This document shows positions 26,470 to 36,047 of a DNA stretch of 64,000 bases, one piece after another. The DNA is taken from positions 124,001 to 188,000 of the forward strand of contig JARLGY010000018.1 in NCBI GenBank assembly GCA_031292525.1. Reading direction: 5' to 3'. The translations under genes and the position numbers were made by a program. The notes beneath the pieces are model-generated. The model searched no databases. It worked only from the letters and a program-made list of their open reading frames with translations, and was not told the DNA's origin. The stretch comes from Flavipsychrobacter sp. (GTDB lineage Bacteria > Bacteroidota > Bacteroidia > Chitinophagales > Chitinophagaceae). Numbering within the stretch: position 1 is the first letter of the stretch; each line of letters opens with the position of its first letter.

Positions 26470-28354
26470 AATATTTTTTTTCCTATGCCTTTTTCTCGTT
26501 CTTAACTTTACATTATATGCGCAAACTGGTGATAGCAGGATTGAAAGTATAAAATTGCAACTGGAGAATTTAAGTGAGGATGTGCCTCAACTGAATAACA
26601 AGGTTTCATTTTCCGTATCGGGGGTTTCCCTTTACGAATTTTTACGCGGTCTTGCGATGAATAACAAGTTGAATATGAATATTGCTTCTACTATTGATAC
26701 ACCAGTTGCAATCAATTTTACTAATGTACAAGTCAAAACACTACTTATTTATTTATCAGATGAGTATGACCTGGACCTCTTGATCAATGGCAATATCATC
26801 TCTGTTCTTAAACTTGAAACTCCACCCATCGAAATACAATTACCACAACCCAAAGAAATAAGTATAAGCTATAATAGAAAAGATCACTTAATATCCTATG
26901 ACCTTCAGAATGATACCTTGGGAAAAGTGTTGAAAAAAATAACTGAGCTTACCGGGTTGAATATATCCACAACACAAAAGTTATTAAACAATCCAGTAAG
27001 CGGCTATATTAAAGATGTACCTATTGATAAGGCCATCAATGAGCTTGCGTTTACGAATAATTATAGCATTACAATGAAGGATTCAAATACCTTCCATATT
27101 GAAGAACCTTTACCGAAAACGACTACTGTAACTACTGATATCCCGAATAAGCCATCAATGCCTTTGGGATTAAAATTAACGACCAATAATAAAGACAGTA
27201 TCTTTTCGCTTCAAGCTAATAATGTACCAATCAAGGAGGTGCTGTCAGCGGTGGCAGCCCAATTCAATATTAATTACTTTGTTTTTTCAGACATCAAAGG
27301 GAATATAGAAACCAAGATGAATAATGTTGATTTCCCAACTTTTCTAAAATATTTATTTAATGGAACAGACTACACATACCGCCTTAACAATGGTATTTAT
27401 CTTGTAGGAGATAGGAAGCTAGAAACAATACGTTCTGCAGACGTATATCCTTTAAAATATCGAACAATAACCAAACTATTAGATCTTATACCCAATGAAT
27501 TAAAAAAAGGGTTAGAAGTGATTCCGGTACCAGATCTTAATAGCCTGGTCATAGCGGGATCAAGCCCTGCAGTAATAGAACTGGAATCTTTTTTAAGGCA
27601 AATTGACAAATCAGTTCCAGTTATCAGTATTGAGCTTATCATCCTAGATGTTACTAAGACACATAATATTTCAACGGGAATTTCTGCAGGAATAGACAAT
27701 ACAAAAACCACTTCTTACACCAGCGTTTTCCCAAACGTAGATGTTACTTTAGGAAGTAATACAATTAATAGTATTATTAATTCAATAAATGGAACTGGGA
27801 TTGTCAATCTTGGCAAAGTAAAAACCAATTTCTATGTATCACTTAAAGCATCTGAAGATAATGGGTCTATTAAAATAAGATCTACCCCACATTTAGCTAC
27901 ACTGAATGGCACTGAAGCACAAATGACCATAGGCGAAACGCGGTACTATTCAGAACAAACCTCAAATGTGATTGCTACGCAAAATACAACTACAATTAGT
28001 TCTGTAGTATATAAACCATTACAGGCAAACTTAACTGTTATAGTGAAACCTATTGTTTCCGGCGACGAACAAATCACTTTAGATATAAGTGTTGAACAAT
28101 CTTCTTTTACTAACCAAATTTCCACCAATGGGCCTTATGGCCAAACTACAAGAAGCTTCAAATCATCATTACGGGTTAATAATAATGAAATGCTCTTACT
28201 TGGTGGCTTAGAAGAAAAAAACAGTAATGACTCAGGAACTGGCTTTCCTATATTATCACGCATTCCTATAATAAAATGGATCTTCAGTAGCCGGACTTCC
28301 AGTCTTGCCAAAAGTAAGCTTGCTATATTGATTCATCCAACTGTATTTTATTAG
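26459..28354 (+). CDS. gspD: Secretin (GspD-like outer-membrane channel)
   Basis: Encodes 631 aa. A signal peptide covers residues 1-21 (cut near YAQ). Several periplasmic N domains follow, including STN-like segments (VSLYEFLRGLAM, VPIDKAINELAF) and N3-like PLKYRTITKLLDLIPNE. The secretin domain starts near 385 (PVISIELIILDV) and ends with STPHLATLNGTEAQM, LLLGGLEE and GFPILSRIPIIKWIFSS near 595-615. These are hallmark secretin motifs. It forms the gated multimeric pore through which the system would release folded proteins. Reading starts inside the end of gspE. Confidence 0.93.
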   Translation: MKNKIFFFLCLFLVLNFTLYAQTGDSRIESIKLQLENLSEDVPQLNNKVSFSVSGVSLYEFLRGLAMNNKLNMNIASTIDTPVAINFTNVQVKTLLIYLSDEYDLDLLINGNIISVLKLETPPIEIQLPQPKEISISYNRKDHLISYDLQNDTLGKVLKKITELTGLNISTTQKLLNNPVSGYIKDVPIDKAINELAFTNNYSITMKDSNTFHIEEPLPKTTTVTTDIPNKPSMPLGLKLTTNNKDSIFSLQANNVPIKEVLSAVAAQFNINYFVFSDIKGNIETKMNNVDFPTFLKYLFNGTDYTYRLNNGIYLVGDRKLETIRSADVYPLKYRTITKLLDLIPNELKKGLEVIPVPDLNSLVIAGSSPAVIELESFLRQIDKSVPVISIELIILDVTKTHNISTGISAGIDNTKTTSYTSVFPNVDVTLGSNTINSIINSINGTGIVNLGKVKTNFYVSLKASEDNGSIKIRSTPHLATLNGTEAQMTIGETRYYSEQTSNVIATQNTTTISSVVYKPLQANLTVIVKPIVSGDEQITLDISVEQSSFTNQISTNGPYGQTTRSFKSSLRVNNNEMLLLGGLEEKNSNDSGTGFPILSRIPIIKWIFSSRTSSLAKSKLAILIHPTVFY

Positions 28355-28357
28355 TAT

Positions 28358-29626
28358 ATGCAAGCACTTAATAAAATATTTGAGTTTTTCATATTGAAGC
28401 TAACTAAAAAAATTTTAGCAGTTGAGATTATTGAAATTCGAGATCAACAAGGCGGTCAGTTTTTTTATAATGCTCTTGTTTTGATCAATGAGAATAACAA
28501 AGTGCAAATTGAAAAAAAGATCGTCCAGGCTGATCATACGGCGTTTCAGAAATGGGTCAGTGAAGATGTCCCGCCCGGTACCCCCATAGTATTGATTGTA
28601 AACAGCGATAAGATCTTACACAGGATCATCGCTACAAATGACACTGATAATTATTCTAATGCTGTCACAGAGTTAATTCCCAATAGTGATCCGAAAGATT
28701 TTTTTATCCAATCCTATCCATTGAATGATAGCACAATCTTTTTTTCTGTAACGAGAAAAAACTACATCGATACTATTTATGAAATGAGTGATAGCTTTAA
28801 AAAGGATGTCATTCGTCTAAGTATCGGGCCTTTCCCTATTTTTTCAATGCATAAAGCATTATTTAAGCATGATGAAAAAGAAATCTATCGAATAATATTT
28901 GATAATTACTCTTTTGTACTTCATGAAGATAAACTTTTAGATTATGCTATCAGCCCATATCGTCTATCGAATGACCTTGATCAGATTAGTGTAGCTGGAG
29001 AAAATTTAGATACTCCACTCCTTATTCCATTTTCGTATGGTATCAATTACCTGCTTCACCCTTTATCTTCTTCTAATTTAGAATATTCCACAGTTAAGAA
29101 TAATGAAAATAATTTTATTTTTAATAAAATAGGCAAACTGATTACGGTATCATGTGTATCTATTCTGTTCATAACTCTTCTGGTAAGTACTGTTGTATTT
29201 GCCGTTTATCAAAACAAGTATCAGGCATTATCAACTCACTTTAACCTGATCCAAAAAAGGAGCGAACAAATTTTAGCGGAAAAAGAATTATACCGAAAAA
29301 AGAAAGATATACTTGACCGCAGCGGCATCAGCATTAAAAGTGCAATTGCTTACTATTCTGATCAAATTACCAGCAGTTTACCCGATGATATATTTTTAAA
29401 AAAAATGAATATCCACCCATTAAACACCAAAAATATTGATGATAATTTTCAATTTATCAATAACAAAATTATTATTGAGGGCAATTGCTATTCCAGTAAC
29501 GATTTAAATAACTGGATATCTCTACTTAAAAAAAATAATTGGATCTCCAGTATAATAATAACTGATTACAAACAAAACCATCAAGAATTACTTGGTTCTT
29601 TTTCTATAGAAATCACCCAAATCTGA
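28358..29626 (+). CDS. GspL-like inner-membrane platform protein
   Basis: Encodes 422 aa. The first 260 residues look like a cytoplasmic actin-fold-like region with alternating strands. One membrane helix lies at about 262-286 (VSCVSILFITLLVSTVVF). A coiled-coil stretch follows (HFNLIQKRSEQILAEKELYRKKK), then a small ferredoxin-like periplasmic domain typical of GspL/PilN. Order after the secretin and before a PilO/GspM-like gene (one-base overlap, TGATG) supports the role of linking the ATPase to the pseudopilus platform. Sequence divergence is high, so the subtype is inferred. Confidence 0.65.
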   Translation: MQALNKIFEFFILKLTKKILAVEIIEIRDQQGGQFFYNALVLINENNKVQIEKKIVQADHTAFQKWVSEDVPPGTPIVLIVNSDKILHRIIATNDTDNYSNAVTELIPNSDPKDFFIQSYPLNDSTIFFSVTRKNYIDTIYEMSDSFKKDVIRLSIGPFPIFSMHKALFKHDEKEIYRIIFDNYSFVLHEDKLLDYAISPYRLSNDLDQISVAGENLDTPLLIPFSYGINYLLHPLSSSNLEYSTVKNNENNFIFNKIGKLITVSCVSILFITLLVSTVVFAVYQNKYQALSTHFNLIQKRSEQILAEKELYRKKKDILDRSGISIKSAIAYYSDQITSSLPDDIFLKKMNIHPLNTKNIDDNFQFINNKIIIEGNCYSSNDLNNWISLLKKNNWISSIIITDYKQNHQELLGSFSIEITQI

Positions 29627-30150
29627 TGACTATATTTGATCAATTTAATTTGTTACCTGTCAAAATACGCTGGCGTATCCTACTTATCGGATGCCTGGCA
29701 TTGTTTTTCATTTCATACCAATTCAATATTAAAAAAAGTGTTAGTATAGTAAGTTCATATAATCAGCTTAAAAAAAACTTCGACACCTTGCAAGATGTCA
29801 ATAATCCATCAGAAAGTAATACAAGCAACTATTCGACCACTAACATATATTCAGACACGATATCTCTGTTAAATTTCATTACAGCATATTGCGAAGAAAA
29901 GGACATTGATGTTAAACACATATCACAAACATCTTCTACTAAAATTGAGAACGCAACGATAGAAACAAATAAAGTCATTTTAGAAGGCTCTTATCAATCT
30001 TTGCTGGAATTCATTTATCTAATGGAAGTAGAAAAAAAAATTGCATCAATAAATGCCGCTTGTTGGGAATTATATGAAGACAGAGAAAATAACAGGCATG
30101 CTCTTATCATCACACTCTATATTAAACATATTAAAGATGAAATGCACTAA
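29626..30150 (+). CDS. GspM/PilO-like inner-membrane protein
   Basis: Encodes 174 aa. A short cytoplasmic N-terminus is followed by a membrane helix at about 17-33 (ILLIGCLALFFISYQF), a coiled coil, and a small alpha/beta domain from residue 80 on (TISLLNFITAYCEEK, VILEGSYQSLLEFIYLM). That last pattern is the PilO-type ferredoxin-like fold. It overlaps GspL by one base upstream and the lipoprotein gene by 14 bp downstream. It would pair with the GspL-like protein. Confidence 0.65.
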   Translation: MTIFDQFNLLPVKIRWRILLIGCLALFFISYQFNIKKSVSIVSSYNQLKKNFDTLQDVNNPSESNTSNYSTTNIYSDTISLLNFITAYCEEKDIDVKHISQTSSTKIENATIETNKVILEGSYQSLLEFIYLMEVEKKIASINAACWELYEDRENNRHALIITLYIKHIKDEMH

Positions 30151-31084
30151 AGTGGTCCAGAGATTAACGATCCTGTTATTGTTAATTATTTTATCGTCAT
30201 GCAGTGATCTAATAGACAAAAATATCTCTAAAAGTACACTCATTATCCAATCGCCTCCAGACAATTTCACAACTAATAATTTTAATGTCCCATTTATATG
30301 GAACGCTTTGGATGGTGCTGATAATTACCATTTCCAGATTGCAAAACCTAACTTTGATAGTATTCAACAATTGATTTTAGATACAATAACTACAGCTACT
30401 CAATATACGGCAGCTCTTTTATCAGGAATATACCAGTGGCGGATCAGTGCAGAAAATGGGAGCAGCACTACTGCATTTATCACCCGTAGGCTTAATGTTG
30501 ATACCAATAGCAACTTATCAGGGCAATTATTTATTGTAACTGCACCGTCAGCAAACTTCATAACCAACAATGCTATAATCAACTTTAGCTGGCAGGCTTT
30601 CCCTTCTGCAAATCTTTATGAATTTACATTGACCGATCAAAATAACAATACATTACAGGATAAGATCATCCCTTCAACGGTCTTAATTGACACTCTGACA
30701 TCAGGTAGTTTTTATTGGGCTGTACGTGCGCTCAATACCTCCAATAATACTACAACACAATATTCAACAGCCCGGCTGCTTACCATCAACACAACAACAC
30801 CAGCTGTATCAACCCCATTATCTCCACCCAATAACAGTATTGATACGAACGGTATTATACTCACTTGGCAAAGGCCTTCGGGTATTGTAGGTGATAGCAT
30901 AATTGTTTCTAACGATTCTACGTTCCAAAATAATAATTTAAATTATTACACAACAGGAAGTTCCTCTTACCTACTTCCACCTCTGTCTTTAAATGTAAAA
31001 TATTTTTGGCGTTTACGTTCGCAAGATGCTGCTGGGAATCTAAGTGTTTATAGTGCGGTATATAGCTTTACGGTTAATCATTAA
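30137..31084 (+). CDS. Lipoprotein with fibronectin III-like domains
   Basis: Encodes 315 aa from the ATG at 30137, chosen because it begins a lipoprotein signal (LLLLIILSSC, lipid Cys at residue 22); the longer frame from 30053 lies mostly inside the upstream gene. The rest is three Ig/FN3-like units with FIWNALDGADNYHFQIA, FSWQAFPSANLYEFTL, and LTWQRPSG...YFWRLRSQDAAGN. Such domains bind carbohydrate or protein. Inside a type II-like operon it may be an outer-membrane accessory with a pilotin-like or surface-anchor role. That role is inference. Confidence 0.7.
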   Translation: MKCTKVVQRLTILLLLIILSSCSDLIDKNISKSTLIIQSPPDNFTTNNFNVPFIWNALDGADNYHFQIAKPNFDSIQQLILDTITTATQYTAALLSGIYQWRISAENGSSTTAFITRRLNVDTNSNLSGQLFIVTAPSANFITNNAIINFSWQAFPSANLYEFTLTDQNNNTLQDKIIPSTVLIDTLTSGSFYWAVRALNTSNNTTTQYSTARLLTINTTTPAVSTPLSPPNNSIDTNGIILTWQRPSGIVGDSIIVSNDSTFQNNNLNYYTTGSSSYLLPPLSLNVKYFWRLRSQDAAGNLSVYSAVYSFTVNH

Positions 31085-31095
31085 AAGCAACAAAA

Positions 31096-31575
31096 ATGAA
31101 GAAGAAAAATACCACTATTTTATTGCTGATCATCGTGGTATTACTATGGGGCTTTATTGGTTTTAAGTTTTATAAAGGCATAATAGCTAGTCATCAAAAT
31201 AGTACTTTATCTAAAAAGGCAATACTAACCGAACAAATTGACACAATAGAGGAGAACTTTGTCCTTCATACTTATTCACGCGACCCATTCCTCAGTATTT
31301 TAAAGGATACAATTTCAAGTCCTATTACAGATCCACCTGTTGTAAAAGAGACCAAAAAAATCATTAAAAAGCCCTTCATCCCCCCTGCATATTGTGGCAT
31401 AATAAAAAATGAAAGGGAAAAGATTGCAGTTTTATTCTTAAATAAACGAACATTTTTTGTAAAAGAAAGAGAATCTTTAAATGACTTTAAAATAAAAAGG
31501 ATAAGTGACAGTAATATTCAAATAACAAACCAAGGAGACCTAATACTTATTCCTTTTAAAAGAAGAATCCGTTAG
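31096..31575 (+). CDS. GspC/PilP-like inner-membrane protein
   Basis: Encodes 159 aa. One membrane helix lies at residues 7-25 (ILLLIIVVLLWGFIGFKF). A linker with SRDPFLSIL and a Pro/Lys-rich stretch leads to a small beta domain: YCGIIKNEREKIAVLFLN, then FFVKERESL and NIQITNQGDLILIPF. This is the homology-region fold shared by GspC and PilP, which contact the N0 domain of the secretin. Position between the lipoprotein and the GspJ-like gene supports this. Sequence similarity is only at the motif level. Confidence 0.65.
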   Translation: MKKKNTTILLLIIVVLLWGFIGFKFYKGIIASHQNSTLSKKAILTEQIDTIEENFVLHTYSRDPFLSILKDTISSPITDPPVVKETKKIIKKPFIPPAYCGIIKNEREKIAVLFLNKRTFFVKERESLNDFKIKRISDSNIQITNQGDLILIPFKRRIR

Positions 31576-31582
31576 CACTTTA

Positions 31583-32095
31583 ATGAATATAGATCAAGAT
31601 AACAGGGATAAACATCTCAATATATTGTTACCAGCTTTTACATTGCTTGAAATGATAATAGCCATCATTATTGGCTCTATAATAATAACGTTGATTTACG
31701 GAATATTTTTGCAGATAGATAAGACATGGAGACTATACCATAAGAATCAGGAACAATTAAACTCACTATTGATACTGAAAAAAACCTTACAAAATGATCT
31801 TAACAACTCACTATTTGCCAAAACATTTGATGAAAAAAAAATCATTTTAGTGAACGACATAGATAGCATTTCATATACGATTGATACTTTAGTAATTCGG
31901 AATAGTGCTACGGAATCAGATACTTTTAACATTACAGTTAGTAACTGTCACACAAGCTTCATCAAGCATTTAGAAAGTCAAGGAATAGTAGACAAAATAC
32001 TTTTGGATATTGACAAACCTATTGAAATTAAAAGTGTACTTTTTAAAAAAAATTATTCGAGTAGTGAATTGATGAACCTTTATCAAATCAGATAA
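31583..32095 (+). CDS. Minor pseudopilin (GspJ-like)
   Basis: Encodes 170 aa. The prepilin signal is LLPA/FTLLEM: Ala instead of Gly at -1, Glu at +5, then a hydrophobic helix (IIAIIIGSIIITLIYGIF). A DKTWRLYHKNQEQLNSL helix and a beta-rich C-terminal part follow, like GspJ and GspH. The Ala at the cleavage site is unusual but tolerated by some prepilin peptidases. It ends 2 bp before the ATG proposed for gspF. Confidence 0.7.
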   Translation: MNIDQDNRDKHLNILLPAFTLLEMIIAIIIGSIIITLIYGIFLQIDKTWRLYHKNQEQLNSLLILKKTLQNDLNNSLFAKTFDEKKIILVNDIDSISYTIDTLVIRNSATESDTFNITVSNCHTSFIKHLESQGIVDKILLDIDKPIEIKSVLFKKNYSSSELMNLYQIR

Positions 32096-32097
32096 AT

Positions 32098-33245
32098 ATG
32101 AGCGTTGACCTTAATCACCTAAAAAAAAAAGTACCGTCACAAATAAGTCTCACTCTTCATTTATTGAGAAAATTTCTCTTTTAGCAAACCGAGAAATAAA
32201 AATATTTAGTAAATCTGGAGATAAAATCAAAGAAAGATTTTTTGCTGAAACAGGTATGCTTTTATCTGCAGGCGTTGATTTACAGACAGTACTTGAGCTA
32301 TCAGCACAGGTATCAAATAAGAAAAGTAAATTAATAACTATCTACGAAAATATTTTAGCTCAAATCATTCAGGGAAGCAGCTTAGCAGAAGCAATGCAGG
32401 CTACAAAACAATTTAGCAATTTTGACTCCTACAGCATACTAATAGGAGAAAATACTGGAGAGCTTGCCCAAGTATTCAATAAATTAACAATGTATTATAA
32501 TAAACGTATTGCACAAAAAAGAAAAATCACAAGTGCCTTAAGCTACCCTGTCATAGTCCTCCTTGCTTCTGTTGGCGCTATTTATTTCATGCTAAAATTT
32601 GTTGTGCCCATGTTTTCTGATACGCTTACTCGTTTTGGCGGTGAGCTACCACCGCTCACCAAGTTTATAATTACTTTATCACATAATATCAGTAGCTATA
32701 TTTTGATATTAACCATAGTTTTAGGAACAGGTTACCTATTGTATTATAGAAACAAAGAGAAAGAAAATGTGCAACAGACCGTTTCTGCCGTCATTTTAAA
32801 AATACCGGTCCTAGGTAAGATAATTTATAAAACCTACCTGCTGCAGTTCACTCAAGCTATGGACCTGTTGCTTAATTCGAAAGTAAATATTGTTGAGAGT
32901 ATTGACCTTACTCAAAAAATGATTCAATTTTATCCATTGACCAAAGCACTTAAAAATATAAAAAAGGATCTTTTACTAGGCGACTTTTTCTACCACAGTA
33001 TGGAAAAACAATCTTTTTTTGATCAGTCGATGATCACTTTAATAAAGATCGGTGAAGAAGTAAATCAACTAGATAAGATTTTTGTTCAGTTAAGCAAACA
33101 ATACGAAAGCGAGTTAGAATATCAATTCAATATTTTATTTACCATTTTAGAGCCTATCATGATATTATTTTTAGCTATTATGGTTGCAATCATACTAATT
33201 GCTATGTACTTACCTATGTTTAAATTGGGTACGGTCATCCATTAA
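32098..33245 (+). CDS. gspF: GspF inner-membrane platform protein, requires a -1 shift at an A10 run
   Basis: The ATG at 32098 (3 nt after the upstream stop) opens a frame of 11 codons up to the A10 tract at 32121-32130, then meets a stop within 20 codons. The -1 frame, open through the tract, encodes the missing N-terminus (FIEKISLLANREIKIF, then DKIKERFFAETGMLLSAGVDL) and runs into the GspF body. That first pattern is the standard start of GspF/PilC. The body carries two GspF domains and three membrane helices (about PVIVLLASVGAIYFMLKFVV, ISSYILILTIVLGTGYLLYY and MILFLAIMVAIILIAMYLPMF). The domain before the shift is too small to work alone. The internal ATG at 32256 would give a protein lacking the first helices. 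Either slippage or a sequence error in the homopolymer explains this. Confidence 0.85.
32121..32130 (+). promoter_or_regulatory. A10 slippery tract in gspF
   Basis: Ten consecutive A fall on codons 8-11 of the ATG frame and contain A-AAA-AAA heptamers. A -1 ribosomal slip, or one extra A added during transcription, would join the start codon to the GspF frame. Confidence 0.6.
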
Positions 33246-33278
33246 AAATATTAATCCTAAACTATAAAAACACTTTAC

Positions 33279-33995
33279 ATGAAGGCAGGTACATTAATTT
33301 TCATTTTACTATTATGGCAGTATATTGGCATCGCTCAATACATGACATTTTATCCTGAAAAAACGATAAAAAAACGCCTCCAAATATCTTTTGCCAGTGC
33401 TTCAGATGGTATCATGCTGTCTAGTGCGTATAGGCAAAGTCCCGCTATCAGTAATGGACTTACTTATCTCAGGGCCAGTCTGTTCTTCAATATTGTTTCT
33501 CTAAATTATGACTTTGATAAAGTTGGTCTTTTTTCACAGATTGACTTGAATAACATTGGGTATATTTTCAAGACCAAAGACAGTACGCTCAAGGCACGCA
33601 CTTATACAATATCAGTTCCTATTGGTATCAAATTGGGGAACGTTAAAACACATGGAAATTATTTAATGACCGGAGGAGGAACAGACTTCCCTTTTAATTA
33701 TAAAGAGAAAAATTATCACTCATCAAGATATAATAAACAGAAGTTCAATGAATGGTTTAGCGATCGCAATCCAATCATATTACCTTTCATTTATATTGGT
33801 TGTCAATTTCAAAATGGCATATCGATAAAAGCGCAATATTACTTCACTAATTTTTATAATGCCACTTTTAACGTAAATAATGCAACCACTTCACAACCGT
33901 ATAGTCATGAGATGGTTAATATAGCCGCACTGCTATTAGGTTATAACATCGACTATGCAAAACTGAATAAAAAAGATCCCGAAGATGATTTCTAA
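33279..33995 (+). CDS. Exported protein, possible outer-membrane beta protein
   Basis: Encodes 238 aa. Residues 1-20 form a signal peptide (LIFILLLWQYIGIAQ). The mature part has alternating hydrophobic strands and many Tyr/Phe (YLRASLFFNIVSLNYDFD, YTISVPIGIKLGN, FIYIGCQFQNGISIKAQYYF), typical of an outer-membrane barrel. No terminal Phe, but ends are variable. It lies 33 bp after gspF and is probably the last gene of the secretion operon. No family name can be given. Confidence 0.65.
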   Translation: MKAGTLIFILLLWQYIGIAQYMTFYPEKTIKKRLQISFASASDGIMLSSAYRQSPAISNGLTYLRASLFFNIVSLNYDFDKVGLFSQIDLNNIGYIFKTKDSTLKARTYTISVPIGIKLGNVKTHGNYLMTGGGTDFPFNYKEKNYHSSRYNKQKFNEWFSDRNPIILPFIYIGCQFQNGISIKAQYYFTNFYNATFNVNNATTSQPYSHEMVNIAALLLGYNIDYAKLNKKDPEDDF

Positions 33996-34109
33996 ACAAA
34001 CAATAAAAGATATTCTTTCTGTGCGTATTGAGAACCTTCATCGCTTGCATATTAGGAACTGTAAAGCCTATTCCCTTACTTAACGTTTAAGGACTGGCGC
34101 TCCAATACG

Positions 34110-34478
34110 TTAATAATGCAAATTAGGTGTGTTGATGTAGGTTAAAAATTGGCCTGGATCCAAGACCTTGCTTAGTAGAATATCTCTTACATTTTTATTT
34201 TTATTAATGTTATAACGAGGGTTACTCACCTGTTGTTTATCTGTCAAGTTGTAATTTACTAGAATTCTATACACTTGATTTTTTTGTTCTATTGTCAAAT
34301 TTAATAATGCCATAAATTGGGCTGTTTGACTGCTAGCTAATATTTTAGCACTTGTGGCAACCTGTTGACGCTGTGAGGCCGTCACTGTGAGACCTCCTGA
34401 TTTTTTGGTGACAACTTGCGATAACAAAACACTTGAATTACTAGCAATTATTAAAATAGTTAAAATTAGGGGTTTCAT
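34110..34478 (-). CDS. Small periplasmic protein, Spy/LTxxQ-like
   Basis: Encodes 122 aa. A signal peptide covers residues 1-20 (LILTILIIASNSSVLLSQ). The mature part is largely helical and contains LLNLTIEQKNQVYRILVNYNLTDKQQ, resembling the LTxxQ helix of Spy-family and Bacteroidota DUF proteins. Spy-type proteins act as small periplasmic chaperones, but this assignment is from a short motif. It is convergent with the secretion operon and is the last chromosomal gene before the left att site of the island at 34821. Confidence 0.55.
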   Translation of the reverse strand: MKPLILTILIIASNSSVLLSQVVTKKSGGLTVTASQRQQVATSAKILASSQTAQFMALLNLTIEQKNQVYRILVNYNLTDKQQVSNPRYNINKNKNVRDILLSKVLDPGQFLTYINTPNLHY

Positions 34479-34752
34479 ATCGACTTTTTTAGCATTGTAA
34501 AATAAAGAAAAATAATTAGCACTTTACCGACTTTTAAACATTTTGATGAAAATTTATTATGCATATCAAGATAAAGAACCTATCGAGTAGCCGACGGATT
34601 TGCTACTGTAAGTTTATTGAAAACAATCCCATTTTGTCAAGAAACAATTTTGTCTCTTACACTCTGCAATTACTTCCTGTTTAATTCCCTGATACAAGAG
34701 GCATAAACAACATGCGACATCATCCCCAAAATTGCAAATAGCAAGGCATCTA

Positions 34753-34775
34753 AAAGCCTTATTCGATAAGGCTTT
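34753..34775. repeat. Perfect 10-bp inverted repeat beside the att site
   Basis: AAAGCCTTAT, TCG, ATAAGGCTTT is a perfect hairpin with 10-bp arms, 45 bp outside the att repeat at 34821. No T-run follows on the plus strand, and only four T on the minus strand, so it is a weak terminator at best. Confidence 0.6.
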
Positions 34776-34820
34776 CAGGGTATTATTACAATGCTACTAT
34801 TTGTTTAATTTGTAACCATT

Positions 34821-34836
34821 ACTTTCCTATACAGAA
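34821..34836. repeat. att site, distal copy
   Basis: ACTTTCCTATACAGAA is identical to 62112-62127 at the 3' end of mnmE. Flanking bases differ on both sides, so the shared core is exactly 16 bp. It marks the far end of the island. Confidence 0.85.
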
Positions 34837-35009
34837 ATTGAAGTAATCAGCTGGTTACAGCACCCATAAAAGGAAATAGAGATTTAGGAATTTCAAAAAA
34901 GATGAAAATGCAGCGAAAGCCTTTAAGATAGACCCTTTCAAAGGGTAACAATAACAGTATTAAAAACAAAAATAGCGCTTTTTCTGTTGTCTCTTTCACA
35001 TTATTTGCC

Positions 35010-35810
35010 TTAAAGTCGCTTGCTTATTTCTAAGGCAAGAATATCGCGATCAATACCGCTCAAAAGATCATCCACACTTTCGATAAGCGGGTCATACCAG
35101 TTAACCTTCTTACGAGCCCAGTCTAGCCATTTTATCGTTTCTTCTGTTAGAACATTAGCTTTAAGTTTTGAATCCTCAACCTTGTTTAGATAATTGCGTA
35201 AAATAGTAGCTTGATGAAATCGGGATGCATTTACTAATAGTGTCTTAAATGCTAACAGTTCTTTTTCTCGTTTTTGTCGTAATTCTCTTTCTATCTTTTT
35301 CTTTATCTCGTCCTCTGCTTGTTGTTTTTGCCGCCGTTGGGTCTTTTCCCTTAACTCCATTCCTTCCAATTCAAGCTTGGCAATTATTTGAGGCAATTGT
35401 TCTTCTATACTTAGTTTGCCGTCTTTCCATTCTTTATCAGGGAAGCGTTCCATTTTAAATGCCAATATTCCTGTAGGTGAATATTTCGCGGATTTCCAAC
35501 GGCCATTGTCTACCATTTCTCTTTTTAAGGTTTCTCGAAGGCTTATTTTAATTTCTTCCTGTTCGATGCACACATAAGTCGAATCATATCTTACATATAC
35601 GTCGTGGCCTTTTGCTTTCAAAATTTTTATGAGCCTGTCCATAAAGCGTAATGCTCTGTTTACATTTTTCGGTGCAGCCTTTATACTTATGAGATTATCT
35701 CTGAAACAACGTGCTAAACCATTATGCAGATATATCCCTTTTTGCGTGAGGTGATCCCGAGCAGCGATAGTTAATTTGTCTGGGTTAATTAGTTTGTGTG
35801 ATACTGTCAT
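35010..35810 (-). CDS. Conserved hypothetical protein with charged coiled coil
   Basis: Encodes 266 aa. The first half has RALRFMDRLIKILKAKGHDV and IKISLRETLKRE, then YSPTGILAFKME and EWKDGKLSIEEQLPQII. The middle is a strongly charged coiled coil (about 155-190, EKTQRRQKQQAEDEIKK-type). The end has LTEETIKWLDWARKKVNWYDPLIES. I recognise this order (RAL.I.D.LI..L...G, PTG.L...I, W.DGK, coiled coil, W..WA...DPL) from conserved hypotheticals found across many bacteria, often in accessory DNA; no function is established to my knowledge. It is the last gene of the island, 174 bp inside the att site and about 230 bp after bilD. Confidence 0.6.
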   Translation of the reverse strand: MTVSHKLINPDKLTIAARDHLTQKGIYLHNGLARCFRDNLISIKAAPKNVNRALRFMDRLIKILKAKGHDVYVRYDSTYVCIEQEEIKISLRETLKREMVDNGRWKSAKYSPTGILAFKMERFPDKEWKDGKLSIEEQLPQIIAKLELEGMELREKTQRRQKQQAEDEIKKKIERELRQKREKELLAFKTLLVNASRFHQATILRNYLNKVEDSKLKANVLTEETIKWLDWARKKVNWYDPLIESVDDLLSGIDRDILALEISKRL

Positions 35811-35942
35811 ACCAATGTGAGATTGTCTTCATTGCTTGCAAAGCAGCTACCGTTGTAACGAATTGCATACTTTACCAGCAGTAAATAAAATGATTGGAAT
35901 AGCTATGTTATTCTACGTGACACTACGCATTCATATTTTCCA

Positions 35943-36047
35943 ATGTCTAATGAAAAGATATCTGTGACAATTGATGGTACATTTTCCTTCACCCCAGCAG
36001 AAAATACTGCTGGAGTTAATCAAGGAAATGGAGGCTTGTTAGTCTGA
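35943..36047 (+). CDS. Possible 34-aa peptide, convergent with bilD
   Basis: A short plus-strand frame starts at ATG 35943 and overlaps the end of bilD by 9 bp. The peptide (KISVTIDGTFSFTP, then GNGGLLV) is neither basic nor membrane-like. No promoter match was found. It may be chance; I list it because this gap is otherwise empty. Confidence 0.15.
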   Translation: MSNEKISVTIDGTFSFTPAENTAGVNQGNGGLLV

